Part shown: positions 16,505 through 24,510 of the stretch, piece by piece | How positions within the stretch are numbered: the stretch's first letter is position 1 | Layout of the letters: each line of letters starts with the position of its first letter | Notes under the pieces: generated by a model | What the model was told of the DNA's origin: nothing | Database searches by the model: none | What the model saw: only the letters and a program-made list of their open reading frames with translations | Source of the DNA: Fimbriimonadales bacterium | Lineage (GTDB): Bacteria; Armatimonadota; Fimbriimonadia; Fimbriimonadales; GBS-DC | Assembly: GCA_025061985.1 (NCBI GenBank) | Contig: JANXAW010000001.1 | Span: 1 to 34,286, forward strand | Length of the DNA stretch: 34,286 nt | Reading direction: 5' to 3' | Position numbers and translations under genes: made by a program

Positions 16505-16950
16505 TTGGCTTGCACACGCTTAAGCCTGAACCCGGCAGCAAGAAGCGTCGCAAGCGGGTAGGGCGCGGAATTGGATCTGGGCACGGTAAAACCGCTACCC
16601 GCGGCACCAAAGGGCAGAAAGCACGCGAAAATGTCCACCCACGCTTTGAAGGTGGACAGACCCCTATCCACCGCCGCCTACCCGTGCGCGTTGGCTTTCG
16701 GAATGTTAACCGCATTGAGTACGCGATCGTGAACGTAGGTACGCTCGCCCAGCGGTTCCAGCCCAACGATACCGTTACCCCCGAAGTGCTGCTAGAGCGG
16801 CGCATCATCCGCAAGCTCAAAGACGGGCTGAAAATCTTGGGCAACGGCGAAATTAACATTCCTCTTACCATCTACGCTCACGCAGTGAGCGAGTCTGCAC
16901 GCGCCAAAATCGAGGCAGCGGGGGGTACCATACACCTGATAGAGCGGTAA
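16501..16950 (+). CDS. rplO: 50S ribosomal protein L15
   Basis: A 149-residue L15. It has the basic, glycine-rich N-terminal tail with [19 protein letters not shown], then [19 protein letters not shown], and the C-terminal globular domain ending [15 protein letters not shown]. It starts in the ATGA overlap with rpmD; GAGG lies 12 bases upstream. It is a late-assembly 50S protein. secY follows after 19 bases. Confidence 0.97.
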   Translation: MIGLHTLKPEPGSKKRRKRVGRGIGSGHGKTATRGTKGQKARENVHPRFEGGQTPIHRRLPVRVGFRNVNRIEYAIVNVGTLAQRFQPNDTVTPEVLLERRIIRKLKDGLKILGNGEINIPLTIYAHAVSESARAKIEAAGGTIHLIER

Positions 16951-16969
16951 GCTGCTAAGCGAGGTCGCC

Positions 16970-18304
16970 ATGCTAAGCGTGAACTTTGTTAGCGCGGTGC
17001 AAGGCGCGCTCAAAATCCCAGAGCTGCGAGCGCGCATCCTTTTCGTGTTTGCGATGTTCACAGTATACGCCGTGGGTCTACACATTCCCATCCCCGGCGT
17101 AGACCGCGAACAACTCCAGCGCATCTTTGAAGATCAGCAGCTGCTGGAGTTTTTGAACATGTTCACGGGGGGCGCACTGCGTAAACTCACCATCCTCGCG
17201 CTGGGGCTAAACCCCTATATCACTGCCTCAATCATTATGCAGATTTTCTCGTATGCAGACCCCCGCATGCGTGAGATGATGCGCGAGGAGGCGGGGCGAC
17301 GCTTGATGCAACAGCGCATACGCCTGCTGACGATTGCTATTTCGGTGGTGCAAGCGATTGGGCTGATTGCCACCTTCCGCTCGGCAGGCGCGCTGGAGCT
17401 GACGGGCATCCAGTATGTGCAGGTGGTGATTGCTTGGACCGCGGGCGCGATGTTCCTGCTGTGGCTCGGCGAGCAAATCACGGAGAAAGGCTTAGGCAAC
17501 GGCGTCTCGCTGATGATTTTCGCCAGCATTGTCGCCAGCATGCCCTATCAAGTGGCACGCACTTACGAGGCTGTGCGCGACGGCGCCGTAAGCTTTGGGC
17601 AGGTGTTGCTGCTTCTGGTCATCTTTATCGCTACAGTGTGGGGCGTGGTGTACGTGACCACCTCCCAGCGACGCATCCCCATCCAGTATATGCGGCGTAT
17701 CGTGGGGCGACGGCAGACCGTGGGTGGCTCCTCCTACCTGCCTATCCCCCTAAATGCTGCAGGTGTTATCCCGATTATCTTCGCGATTTCGCTCCAGTTG
17801 CTGCCTGCGACCATTCTGCAAATGATCCCCTATGACCGCCGGAACCCCGGTCCGTTCTTCAGCTTTATGGAAAGCTTTGTTCAGCTGCTTACGCCAGGGG
17901 GCACGGGCTGGATCGGCGTGTTTGGCTCGTTGCTGTACGCATTCCTCATTTTCATCTTCACTTACTTCTATGTTTCGGTGATATTCAACACGGACGAGAT
18001 CGCAGAGACGCTCAAGCGGCAGGGTGCGTTCATCCAAGGGGTGCGCCCAGGTAAGCCGACCGCGGATTACCTTAACGATGTGCTAACCCGCATTACCTTC
18101 GTGGGCGCAGCATTCTTGGCGTTTATCGCGCTGATGCAGTATTGGGTGCCTACCATCACGCGCATTGACACGATCACGATCGTGGGCGGTACCTCGCTGC
18201 TGATTTTGGTGGGCGTGGCGATAGACTTTGCCCGCCAGCTGCAGGCACATTTGGCGATGCGCCAATACGATGAGCTGATGACGGGCAAGTACGCGCGGCT
18301 GTAG
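16970..18304 (+). CDS. secY: Preprotein translocase subunit SecY
   Basis: A 444-residue protein of normal SecY length with ten transmembrane helices. It forms the SecYEG channel through which exported proteins and inner-membrane proteins pass. Visible family blocks are HIPIPGVD at the end of helix 1, GGALRKLTILALGLNPYIT in the plug/helix 2 region, ADPRMREMMREEAGRR, and ITEKGLGNGVSLMIF in helix 5. Later come QRRIPIQYMRR (cytosolic loop C4) and FNTDEIAETLKRQGAFI plus GVRPGKPTADYL (loop C5, SecA/ribosome contact). It lies between rplO and adk, the conserved order. Confidence 0.98.
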   Translation: MLSVNFVSAVQGALKIPELRARILFVFAMFTVYAVGLHIPIPGVDREQLQRIFEDQQLLEFLNMFTGGALRKLTILALGLNPYITASIIMQIFSYADPRMREMMREEAGRRLMQQRIRLLTIAISVVQAIGLIATFRSAGALELTGIQYVQVVIAWTAGAMFLLWLGEQITEKGLGNGVSLMIFASIVASMPYQVARTYEAVRDGAVSFGQVLLLLVIFIATVWGVVYVTTSQRRIPIQYMRRIVGRRQTVGGSSYLPIPLNAAGVIPIIFAISLQLLPATILQMIPYDRRNPGPFFSFMESFVQLLTPGGTGWIGVFGSLLYAFLIFIFTYFYVSVIFNTDEIAETLKRQGAFIQGVRPGKPTADYLNDVLTRITFVGAAFLAFIALMQYWVPTITRIDTITIVGGTSLLILVGVAIDFARQLQAHLAMRQYDELMTGKYARL

Positions 18305-18315
18305 CAAGGTAGGCG

Positions 18316-18936
18316 ATGCGACTGGTGTTTTTGGGCGCTCCGGGCGCAGGTAAGGGCACACAAGCAAAACGCCTTGAAGCCGAAAAAGGCTGGCCCGTGG
18401 TGGCGACGGGCGACCTTTTGCGGGCTGCCATCGCACAAAACACGCCCTTAGGACAGCAAGCGCAAGCTTACATCCAGCGGGGCGAACTAGTGCCCGACGC
18501 ACTGGTCAACCAAATCGTCGCCGAGCGAATTAGCCAACTAGAGTCGTTTATCTTAGACGGCTACCCGCGCAACCTTGCCCAAGCCCAGATGCTGGAAAGC
18601 ATCCTCACCAAGCCCTTAGACGCCGTCATCTTCTTTGAGATCCAAGAGGAAGCCCTTATTGAACGGCTGAGCGGGCGACGGATTTGCCCGGAGTGCAACG
18701 CCGTGTACCACATCAAAAACAACCCCAGCAAAGCAGGCGACCAGTGCGACCAGTGTGGCGCAACTCTTGTCACGCGCGAGGATGACCAGCCCGACGCCAT
18801 CCGCCGTCGCTTCCAAGTCTACCGCGAGCAAACCGAGCCACTGGTGGCGTACTATCGCGAGCGCGGGCTGCTACGCACTATCAACGCCGACGCCCCCCCA
18901 GATGAGGTCTACCAACAACTGCTCAGCGTTCTATGA
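18316..18936 (+). CDS. adk: Adenylate kinase, zinc-LID type
   Basis: A 206-residue adenylate kinase, catalysing ATP + AMP to 2 ADP. The P-loop is GAPGAGKGT (residues 8-15). The AMP-binding segment contains VVATGDLLR, and DGYPRN (81-86) is the NMP core motif. The long LID carries four cysteines (Cys124/Cys127 and Cys144/Cys147) in CPEC and CDQC, a structural zinc site common in Gram-positive and many thermophilic bacteria. The ATG at 18316 follows the secY stop by 11 bases, with AAGG upstream. Its stop overlaps the map start (ATGA). Confidence 0.97.
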   Translation: MRLVFLGAPGAGKGTQAKRLEAEKGWPVVATGDLLRAAIAQNTPLGQQAQAYIQRGELVPDALVNQIVAERISQLESFILDGYPRNLAQAQMLESILTKPLDAVIFFEIQEEALIERLSGRRICPECNAVYHIKNNPSKAGDQCDQCGATLVTREDDQPDAIRRRFQVYREQTEPLVAYYRERGLLRTINADAPPDEVYQQLLSVL

Positions 18937-19685
18937 AAATCTATCTCAAGACCCCAGAGCAGATTGAGCGCATTCGCAAGGCAGGGCGTATCGCGGCGCG
19001 CGTGTTGCGCACTTGCGCCGAAGCCATTGAACCCAACCGTACCACCGATGTAGAACTTGACCGCCTTGCTGAGCAACTAACGCTGGAGCTGGGCGGCTTC
19101 CCTGCCTTCAAGGGCTATCGGCTGTTTCCCAGCACGCTGTGCGTCTCTATCAACGAAGAGGTGGTGCACGGCTTACCTTCAGGCAGGGTACTGCGTTCGG
19201 GCGACCTCGTAACGCTGGATATCGGCGTGTATTACGAAGGCTTCTGCTGCGATACTGCCATTACAGTCATTGTGGGACACACGGACTACCAGCGCAAACG
19301 CCTTGTGCGCGTTACTGAAGAGGCACTATACAAGGCGTTAGAAGTTGCCCGCGCGGGCAACACTACGGGCGATATTGGAGCTGCCGTTCAACGACACGCC
19401 GAAGCGCACGGTTTCAAGCCCGCCAAGGGGCTGGCAGGGCACGGCGTGGGACGCTTCGTTCATGAGCAGCCTGATGTGCCCAACACGGGTGAGCCGGGCA
19501 AAGGCGTCGTGCTCAAACCCGGCATGGTACTTGCGATTGAACCGATGTTAGTTATGGGCGACCCTGAAGTGGAGTTCGCTGAGAACGAGTGGTCTATTGT
19601 CACACGCGACCGCAAGCCCGCCGCACACTTTGAGCACACCGTCGCCATCACCGAAAACGGCGTCGATGTGCTGACCGTTGAATAA
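18933..19685 (+). CDS. map: Methionine aminopeptidase, type I
   Basis: A 250-residue MetAP that removes the initiator Met from nascent proteins. All five metal ligands are visible: Asp96 (LDIGVYYEG), Asp107 (CCDTAI), His170 (GHGVGRFVHEQP), Glu203 (AIEPML) and Glu234 (FEHTVAIT). Substrate-site His79 is in EEVVHGLPS. There is no N-terminal zinc-finger extension and no type II insertion. Translation is coupled to adk through the ATGA overlap. It ends the operon: infA, rpmJ, rpsM, rpsK, rpsD, rpoA and rplQ, which often follow, are absent. Confidence 0.97.
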   Translation: MKIYLKTPEQIERIRKAGRIAARVLRTCAEAIEPNRTTDVELDRLAEQLTLELGGFPAFKGYRLFPSTLCVSINEEVVHGLPSGRVLRSGDLVTLDIGVYYEGFCCDTAITVIVGHTDYQRKRLVRVTEEALYKALEVARAGNTTGDIGAAVQRHAEAHGFKPAKGLAGHGVGRFVHEQPDVPNTGEPGKGVVLKPGMVLAIEPMLVMGDPEVEFAENEWSIVTRDRKPAAHFEHTVAITENGVDVLTVE

Positions 19686-19791
19686 GGGGATTGCGCCCAA
19701 GACCAAGTTCCTATCCGCAGCCTGCGTGGGTGGGCTACCTGCTCCAGCCACCAGCTAGTACAGGTGTTTTTCCGCACGGCGTAAGACGCCC

Positions 19792-19819
19792 TTGACTCGC
19801 CTCGCCCGTTGGGTATAAT
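19792..19819 (+). promoter_or_regulatory. Promoter of recA
   Basis: TTGACT (19792-19797) and TATAAT (19814-19819) are separated by 16 bp. The predicted start of transcription is near 19826, inside a 16-bp palindrome at 19823-19838. Confidence 0.75.
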
Positions 19820-19822
19820 CGT

Positions 19823-19838
19823 GTAGACAATTATCTAC
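19823..19838. promoter_or_regulatory. Palindrome at the recA transcription start, possible SOS operator
   Basis: GTAGACAATTATCTAC is a 16-bp palindrome with a single mismatched pair. It lies 3 bases after the recA -10 box and overlaps the predicted transcription start, where a LexA-type repressor could act. It does not match the E. coli (CTGT-N8-ACAG) or Bacillus (GAAC-N4-GTTC) operators. Assignment as an SOS operator is inference. Confidence 0.45.
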
Positions 19839-19858
19839 TCTTGCTCTTGGGGACGACA

Positions 19859-20908
19859 ATGGCAGCACAGAACGTTTCTGCAGTGGATCGGCAGAAGGCT
19901 CTGGAAGCAGCAATTGCTCAGGTGGAGCGACAGTTCGGCAAGGGCAGCGTCATGCGCCTAGGGGATGCGGCTCGGATGTCCGTGTCTGTTATCCCGACGG
20001 GCAGCATGGCGCTGGATATGGCGCTAGGCGTGGGTGGCATCCCACGCGGGCGGATCATAGAGCTGTACGGCAGCGAGTCGTCGGGCAAGACGACGCTTGC
20101 GCTTCATATGATTGCCGAAGCTCAAAAGTTAGGGGGCAACGCGCTCTTTGTGGATGCCGAGCACGCGCTCGACCCCGAATACGCCCGCGCGATCGGCGTC
20201 GACGTAGACCGGCTCTACATCTCCCAACCCTCCACGGGAGATGAAGCGCTGGAGATTATGGACACCCTTATCCGCAGCGGTGCGTTCGACATCGCAGTGC
20301 TCGACTCGGTTGCCGCGCTAATGCCTCGCCAAGAGCTTGAGGGCGACATTGGCGACCTTGCCGTAGGCGCGCAGGCACGCCTAATGTCGCAAGCACTGCG
20401 CAAGCTTGGCACTTCCGCTGCCAAGACCAACACAGCCGTAGTGTTCATCAACCAAATCCGTGAAAAGGTCGGCGTGATGTATGGCAACCCCGAAACCACA
20501 CCAGGGGGACGTGCGCTCAAGTTCTGGGCGTCAGTACGCCTAGAAGTGCGCCGCGTAGATAACATCAAACAGGGCAACGAGATCATCGGGGCGCGCACGC
20601 GCGTCAAAGTGGTCAAAAACAAGGTTGCCCCACCCTTCCGCCAAGCGGAGTTCGATATCATCTTCGGCAAGGGCATCTCGAAGCTGGGCGACCTGATTGA
20701 CCAAGCACTAGCACTAGGTGTGATCCAGAAGTCAGGCACGTGGTTTAGCTTTGGGGAGACGCGCTTAGGGCAAGGGCGCGAGAACGTGCGCGCTTACTTA
20801 GAGCAAAACCCCGAGCTGGCAGCGCAAATCGAGCAGCAAGTGCGCGCTCAAATGACGCCCGCAGCAGTTGTCTCGCCCATAACCGACGACTACGACCTCG
20901 TTGATTGA
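19859..20908 (+). CDS. recA: RecA recombinase
   Basis: A 349-residue RecA that forms the nucleoprotein filament for homologous recombination and, in SOS, stimulates LexA self-cleavage. The Walker A motif is GSESSGKTT (residues 71-79). The core includes [18 protein letters not shown], the [10 protein letters not shown] Walker B segment, loop L2 region [20 protein letters not shown], and the [11 protein letters not shown] strand. The C-terminus ends in an acidic tail (ITDDYDLVD). The ATG at 19859 (MAAQNVS) with GGGGA upstream is preferred over the TTG at 19841. A strong promoter and palindrome lie upstream. Confidence 0.97.
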   Translation: MAAQNVSAVDRQKALEAAIAQVERQFGKGSVMRLGDAARMSVSVIPTGSMALDMALGVGGIPRGRIIELYGSESSGKTTLALHMIAEAQKLGGNALFVDAEHALDPEYARAIGVDVDRLYISQPSTGDEALEIMDTLIRSGAFDIAVLDSVAALMPRQELEGDIGDLAVGAQARLMSQALRKLGTSAAKTNTAVVFINQIREKVGVMYGNPETTPGGRALKFWASVRLEVRRVDNIKQGNEIIGARTRVKVVKNKVAPPFRQAEFDIIFGKGISKLGDLIDQALALGVIQKSGTWFSFGETRLGQGRENVRAYLEQNPELAAQIEQQVRAQMTPAAVVSPITDDYDLVD

Positions 20909-21141
20909 CGCAGGCACAGCGTTGGCGCCCTTGCTCGGAAGGCATGCCGTAGGTATTTTGCTCAGGCATGCCATCAGCAAGGCACTGAATAGGCACTGGA
21001 CCCGGCTCCCTACCAGTGGGCGACGCAGGCACAGGCTGCGCGCCTAACGCGCTTTTCCGCGTGCCCGCATCAACCCCCCAAGCGCGGAGCGCGGAATCGG
21101 GCTTATAAAACAACGCCTCTATCGAAGCAGGAGGTGAAGTG
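20909..21141. other. recA-dsrE intergenic region with imperfect repeats
   Basis: No gene is supported here. The 8-bp palindrome GGCATGCC occurs twice (20941-20948 and 20965-20972), each within a similar block starting TTGCTC. The 13-mer GACGCAGGCACAG occurs near 20908-20920 and again near 21022-21034. GGCACTG also repeats. TATAAA at 21104-21109 could be a -10 box for the next gene, but no good -35 is visible. The region reads like degraded duplicated sequence. Confidence 0.4.
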
Positions 21142-21573
21142 ATGCAACGCTATAGCCGATGGATCGGAGTGATAGTGTTGGCGACGATTGCCGGTGTGCT
21201 GTGGCTAAGCGCGCAATCCCCCAAGCGTTCGGGCACTTACTACGTCTACATTCTCAGCGATGACCCGTGGCGCGTGAGCACTGCTGTGACGATGGCTTCC
21301 GTGGCGAAAAGCCGTGGCTACGAAGTGATTGTTCACCTTTCCGCGCGCGGCGTGAAGCTGGCAGATAAGAGAAACCCAAACGACGCGCTTGCAGAAGCGC
21401 GCCAGAACCTGCAAGCGCTCATCCGCGAAGGTGTGAAAGTGTACGTCTGCCCACGCAACAGCGCACGGGCAGGCATGAAGGTGCCCGATGACTGGATTAG
21501 TGGCGTGCTGCGCGGTGTACCAGAAACGGTGGATATCCAAATGCGCCACGACACCCAAGTGGTCACCTTCTAA
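21142..21573 (+). CDS. DsrE-family protein with N-terminal membrane anchor
   Basis: A 143-residue protein of the DsrE/DsrF-like superfamily. After a hydrophobic N-terminal segment (about residues 7-24, ending LSAQS), the mature part has the DsrE pattern: YYVYILSDDPWRVSTAVTMA, then GYEVIVHLSARGVKL, and REGVKVYVCPRNSARAGM. The single cysteine in VYVCP is where sulfur-transfer relatives place a reactive Cys. Most DsrE proteins are cytoplasmic; this one appears exported or anchored. The ATG at 21142 is chosen over the GTG at 21139 because AGGAGG (21129-21134) is 7 bases upstream. Partner proteins DsrF and DsrH are not present. Confidence 0.8.
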   Translation: MQRYSRWIGVIVLATIAGVLWLSAQSPKRSGTYYVYILSDDPWRVSTAVTMASVAKSRGYEVIVHLSARGVKLADKRNPNDALAEARQNLQALIREGVKVYVCPRNSARAGMKVPDDWISGVLRGVPETVDIQMRHDTQVVTF

Positions 21574-21632
21574 AAAGGCTAACGAGGGCGACAGCGCTGC
21601 ATGAGGTTGTTCTGTCTCAATGCGTCGGGGAG

Positions 21633-21654
21633 CGCAGGGATTGTAATCCCTGCG
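21633..21654. repeat. Perfect 10-bp stem hairpin between dsrE-like and SCP2 genes
   Basis: GCAGGGATT and AATCCCTGC form a nearly continuous palindrome with a 2-base centre (GT), extended by one C-G pair on each side. A second, overlapping hairpin is possible (CGTGC-TTCT-GCACG, 21653-21666), so the two would be mutually exclusive in RNA. No T-run follows. It could be a dispersed repeat or a transcript-processing element. Confidence 0.55.
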
Positions 21655-21721
21655 TGCTTCTGCACGTCAAGGGCAGGAATCGAGGCAAATTTGTCTAACC
21701 ATTCAGTTGGAGGTAGTGACG

Positions 21722-22126
21722 ATGGGCTTCCCGTATCGCGATCCGGAGCAGGCGAAGGCGTTCGTGTTGGAGTTTGTTGAACGGCTGCGCGATGTTGAGG
21801 TGATCCGCGAGGGCTGGCGAAAGCTGGACATGCTGATTGGTATCCACATCAAGCAGCCCGACTTTGACTTTTGGATTGATACGCGCGGGGGCAAGTTAGA
21901 GTTGCTAACCGAAAAGCCCGAGGGTGAGGAAGAAGCTGCATTGACCCTTACTGCAGACCTGTTCCACAAGCTCTACACGGGTCAAGAGAACGCGATGATG
22001 GCGTTCACGCAGCGAAAAATCCAGCCGAAGGGGCGCGTGAGCGGTATTATGCAGCTCACCAACACAATGCCTCAGGCAATTGCGGTCTACCGCGCGTACC
22101 TCAAAGAGAAAGGGCTGGAAGCGTAA
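21722..22126 (+). CDS. SCP2 sterol-binding domain protein
   Basis: A 134-residue protein of the SCP2 (sterol carrier protein 2) fold, a small alpha/beta domain with a hydrophobic lipid-binding tunnel. The sequence shows the usual order: an N-terminal helix, the strands IGIHIKQPDFDFWIDTRGG and KLELLTEKPE, then LTLTADLFHKLYTGQENAM, AFTQRKIQPKGRVSGIMQL and a C-terminal helix. There is no signal peptide. The ATG at 21722 is chosen because TTGGAGG is 8 bases upstream; an earlier in-frame GTG at 21707 is less likely. The ligand is unknown. The stop is 2 bases from the convergent downstream gene. Confidence 0.85.
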   Translation: MGFPYRDPEQAKAFVLEFVERLRDVEVIREGWRKLDMLIGIHIKQPDFDFWIDTRGGKLELLTEKPEGEEEAALTLTADLFHKLYTGQENAMMAFTQRKIQPKGRVSGIMQLTNTMPQAIAVYRAYLKEKGLEA

Positions 22127-22128
22127 AG

Positions 22129-23670
22129 CTACTTAGGCTGGCTAATCGCAACGAACCGCCCATTGATGTAGCCAACGAGCTGGTAGCGCTGCAACAGCGA
22201 CCAATGGATGATGAGTCGATCGCGCAACACGATCGGCTCGTCGCGTAGGGGAGTTGCTACGTTCTCTAGCGGTAGGAAGATGTCCTCTGAGCTGGTAAGG
22301 CGTGCCACGCCCTCTGCGTACTCAATGCTCACTTCCGTGCTGGTGCGGAGCGTGAAACGACTGGCGACATAAATGGGCTGGCTTGCGCGCTCTGGTAGCA
22401 AGAGCCGAACCGCATCGTGAAACCCTGCCCGCCAAATGTACGCGCCGTGGTAGTGGTCAGGTACGCCCAAAAGCAGCAAGGGCTGGTCTGCAGGTAGCTG
22501 CCGAAGCGACAGGATGGTGCTTCGCGCTGTCTCGCCCGCCACGCGCCAAGCATCCGCTTGACGCACCGTGCCCGCGCTGTAGGCAAAAAGCACCAGCGCG
22601 CTCCCGATCATTGACCACCGCCAGCGACGCATCGCCTGGTGCAAGAGCGCTCCAAGGCCAATCGCTGCGAATGCCGAGGCTAAGTAAGCGTAGCGACTGT
22701 TGAGAAAGTAAAAAGGCGAGGGCTTGAAAAGCAACACTGGCACCAGCGCAATCACCACCGTGGCCCCGAGCAGTCGCCAGTCCACAAAGCGCCTCGGCTT
22801 AGGCGGTGCAATACGCCAGCCTAAGGCTACTAACAGCGCGCCTCCGATCCAGATGACCCACGCAAAGGTGTCCCACACATCGCGCCCTGCCCCATACAAG
22901 GTCGCAGGTATCGCCAGCTGTACTAAGTAAGCTACAAGGTTGATCGCAATCTGCCAGGGCTTGTAAACCGTTTCCCACCCTTGGGGGTAGGATCCTACAC
23001 CGCCGAGCGTCGCTGTGCGGATCGCCAAGTACGCTGCTAACACAGCTACAAACGGCGCCGTGTACCACCCCGCACGTGGCACACCCCAAAACCGCAGCCA
23101 AAGCCATACAACCAACGGAAAGCTGAGCAACGACTCTTTGCAGAACAGACCACCTGTAAAGCAGGCTAGCGCGCCTCCATAAGCTAACCAATTGGGGCGT
23201 TGCTGGAGATGCTGAAGCAACAAGAGCGTGCCTAACGCAGCGGCGGTTGCTACCATGTCGGCTCGCGCAGCGAACCATGCCACTGCCTCTACGTTCGCAG
23301 GCAACGCCACAAACGCGAACGCCCCCAAGAAGGCTGCGTGATGGGCTATCCTCGCTCGCCAACCCCACTGCTGCAATACCCGCACTGCCAAAAAGTAAAG
23401 CAGAACCACACACAGGATATGCCACAGTAAGTTCACCAGATGGGAAAGCAAGGGAAACATCCCCCACAGCGCGTAATCCAGATAGTACTGGAGCGAGATG
23501 AGGGAGTGGTAGGAAAGGGTGGGCGGGCGAGTGGCAAACCCAAACGCGCCGCCTTGCTGCAGACGATAGAAAATCGAATGGTCGTCGGCGACGAACGGCG
23601 CCTTCAGACGAACTTGGTACAGCGCCAGCCCAACCACCGCAAGGACAAGGAGATTGCTTGCTATACGCAC
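22129..23670 (-). CDS. GT-C-like multi-pass membrane glycosyltransferase
   Basis: A 513-residue protein with about ten or eleven transmembrane helices in the first 370 residues and a soluble C-terminal domain. The layout resembles GT-C lipid-sugar-dependent transferases such as PMT and TMTC proteins. The acidic pair Asp29-Asp30 (FVADD) sits in the first extracytoplasmic loop, where GT-C enzymes place catalytic acids. The motif ANVEAVAWFAARADM (about residues 125-139) and FCKESLLSFP are typical of this group. It likely transfers a sugar from a polyprenyl carrier outside the membrane; substrate unknown. It starts with GTG, with GGGGAAG upstream. The methyltransferase gene lies downstream of it by coordinate, on the same strand and upstream in transcription. 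Confidence 0.75.
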   Translation of the reverse strand: MRIASNLLVLAVVGLALYQVRLKAPFVADDHSIFYRLQQGGAFGFATRPPTLSYHSLISLQYYLDYALWGMFPLLSHLVNLLWHILCVVLLYFLAVRVLQQWGWRARIAHHAAFLGAFAFVALPANVEAVAWFAARADMVATAAALGTLLLLQHLQQRPNWLAYGGALACFTGGLFCKESLLSFPLVVWLWLRFWGVPRAGWYTAPFVAVLAAYLAIRTATLGGVGSYPQGWETVYKPWQIAINLVAYLVQLAIPATLYGAGRDVWDTFAWVIWIGGALLVALGWRIAPPKPRRFVDWRLLGATVVIALVPVLLFKPSPFYFLNSRYAYLASAFAAIGLGALLHQAMRRWRWSMIGSALVLFAYSAGTVRQADAWRVAGETARSTILSLRQLPADQPLLLLGVPDHYHGAYIWRAGFHDAVRLLLPERASQPIYVASRFTLRTSTEVSIEYAEGVARLTSSEDIFLPLENVATPLRDEPIVLRDRLIIHWSLLQRYQLVGYINGRFVAISQPK

Positions 23671-23751
23671 TTCAAGCTTCCCCGCGTTGGGATTGTTCGT
23701 AAACGACTGCGCGCGAGTTCGTATTAGGCGCAGTGGATCGACTTCCTTGCC

Positions 23752-24510
23752 CTACCGAAGGGCAACATAAAAGACGCGGTCGCTGCGTCGGGTGGGCGGG
23801 TCAAGCGTGTAGGCGTCGAAGGTATGTACCTCAGCAAACCCTGCAGCGTAGAGCATTTGGCGTACTTCTGCCTCAGAATAGGCGCGCTGTCGGTGTATTT
23901 CGGTGAAGTAGCGCTCCGTGTTGCCCTCGCGCACCCAAAACTCCATCTCCACGGTGCACAGGCGCGTTGACTTGTCATACCGACTGCGCCAGCGGTAGCG
24001 CAAAGGCGCCTTCGGCTCCAACTGCGACTGGTCGAATAGCTTATGAACAAAAGCGTACTCCGTGTTGAGGTCGAAAATGAAAAGACCCGTAGAAGTGAGG
24101 TGTTGGTAGGCGCGGCGCATCGCCTCGGCAAATCGGCTTGGCTCTGTGATGTAGTTGAGGCTATCAAACAGGCTCACGATGAGGTCAAAGGTTTCGTTGA
24201 GGGCTAACTCAGCTGCGTCTTGCACATAGTAGCGCACGCCGCTGCGGCTGGCTTCGGCTTTGCGCCGTGCCTGCTCGATCATCGCAGGCGACTTGTCTAC
24301 GCCCACCACCTCGTAGCCGCTGAGGGCGAACAGCTCGCTGAGATTGCCCGTGCCACAGCAAAGGTCAAGCACCTTGTGAGCGGATCGGTCGAAGTGTTCC
24401 AGAAGCGTTTCCACATAGTGCATCCACCATAGGTAGGGGATGCTTTGCATCAGCAAGTCATAGTAAGGCGCAATCGCCTCAAATGCCTCAGATGCTGAAG
24501 AGCCTGTCAT
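23752..24510 (-). CDS. Class I SAM-dependent methyltransferase
   Basis: A 252-residue methyltransferase with the Rossmann-like fold. Motif I is VLDLCCGTGN (about residues 47-56), an acidic residue ends strand 2 (GVDKSPAM, Asp75), and IVSLFDSLNYI fits motif IV. The C-terminal half is beta-rich and accounts for substrate specificity, which is not evident. No membrane segment. The ATG at 24508-24510 with AAGGA 5 bases upstream is preferred over a GTG at 24528. Its start overlaps the end of the LolA-like gene by about 23 bases, so the two are coupled. The GT-C-like gene follows 81 bases later. Confidence 0.88.
   Translation of the reverse strand: MTGSSASEAFEAIAPYYDLLMQSIPYLWWMHYVETLLEHFDRSAHKVLDLCCGTGNLSELFALSGYEVVGVDKSPAMIEQARRKAEASRSGVRYYVQDAAELALNETFDLIVSLFDSLNYITEPSRFAEAMRRAYQHLTSTGLFIFDLNTEYAFVHKLFDQSQLEPKAPLRYRWRSRYDKSTRLCTVEMEFWVREGNTERYFTEIHRQRAYSEAEVRQMLYAAGFAEVHTFDAYTLDPPTRRSDRVFYVALR

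Noticed and set aside
20745-21113. Minus-strand open frame after recA
   Set aside because: No recognisable protein, it overlaps recA, and no ribosome-binding site is visible.
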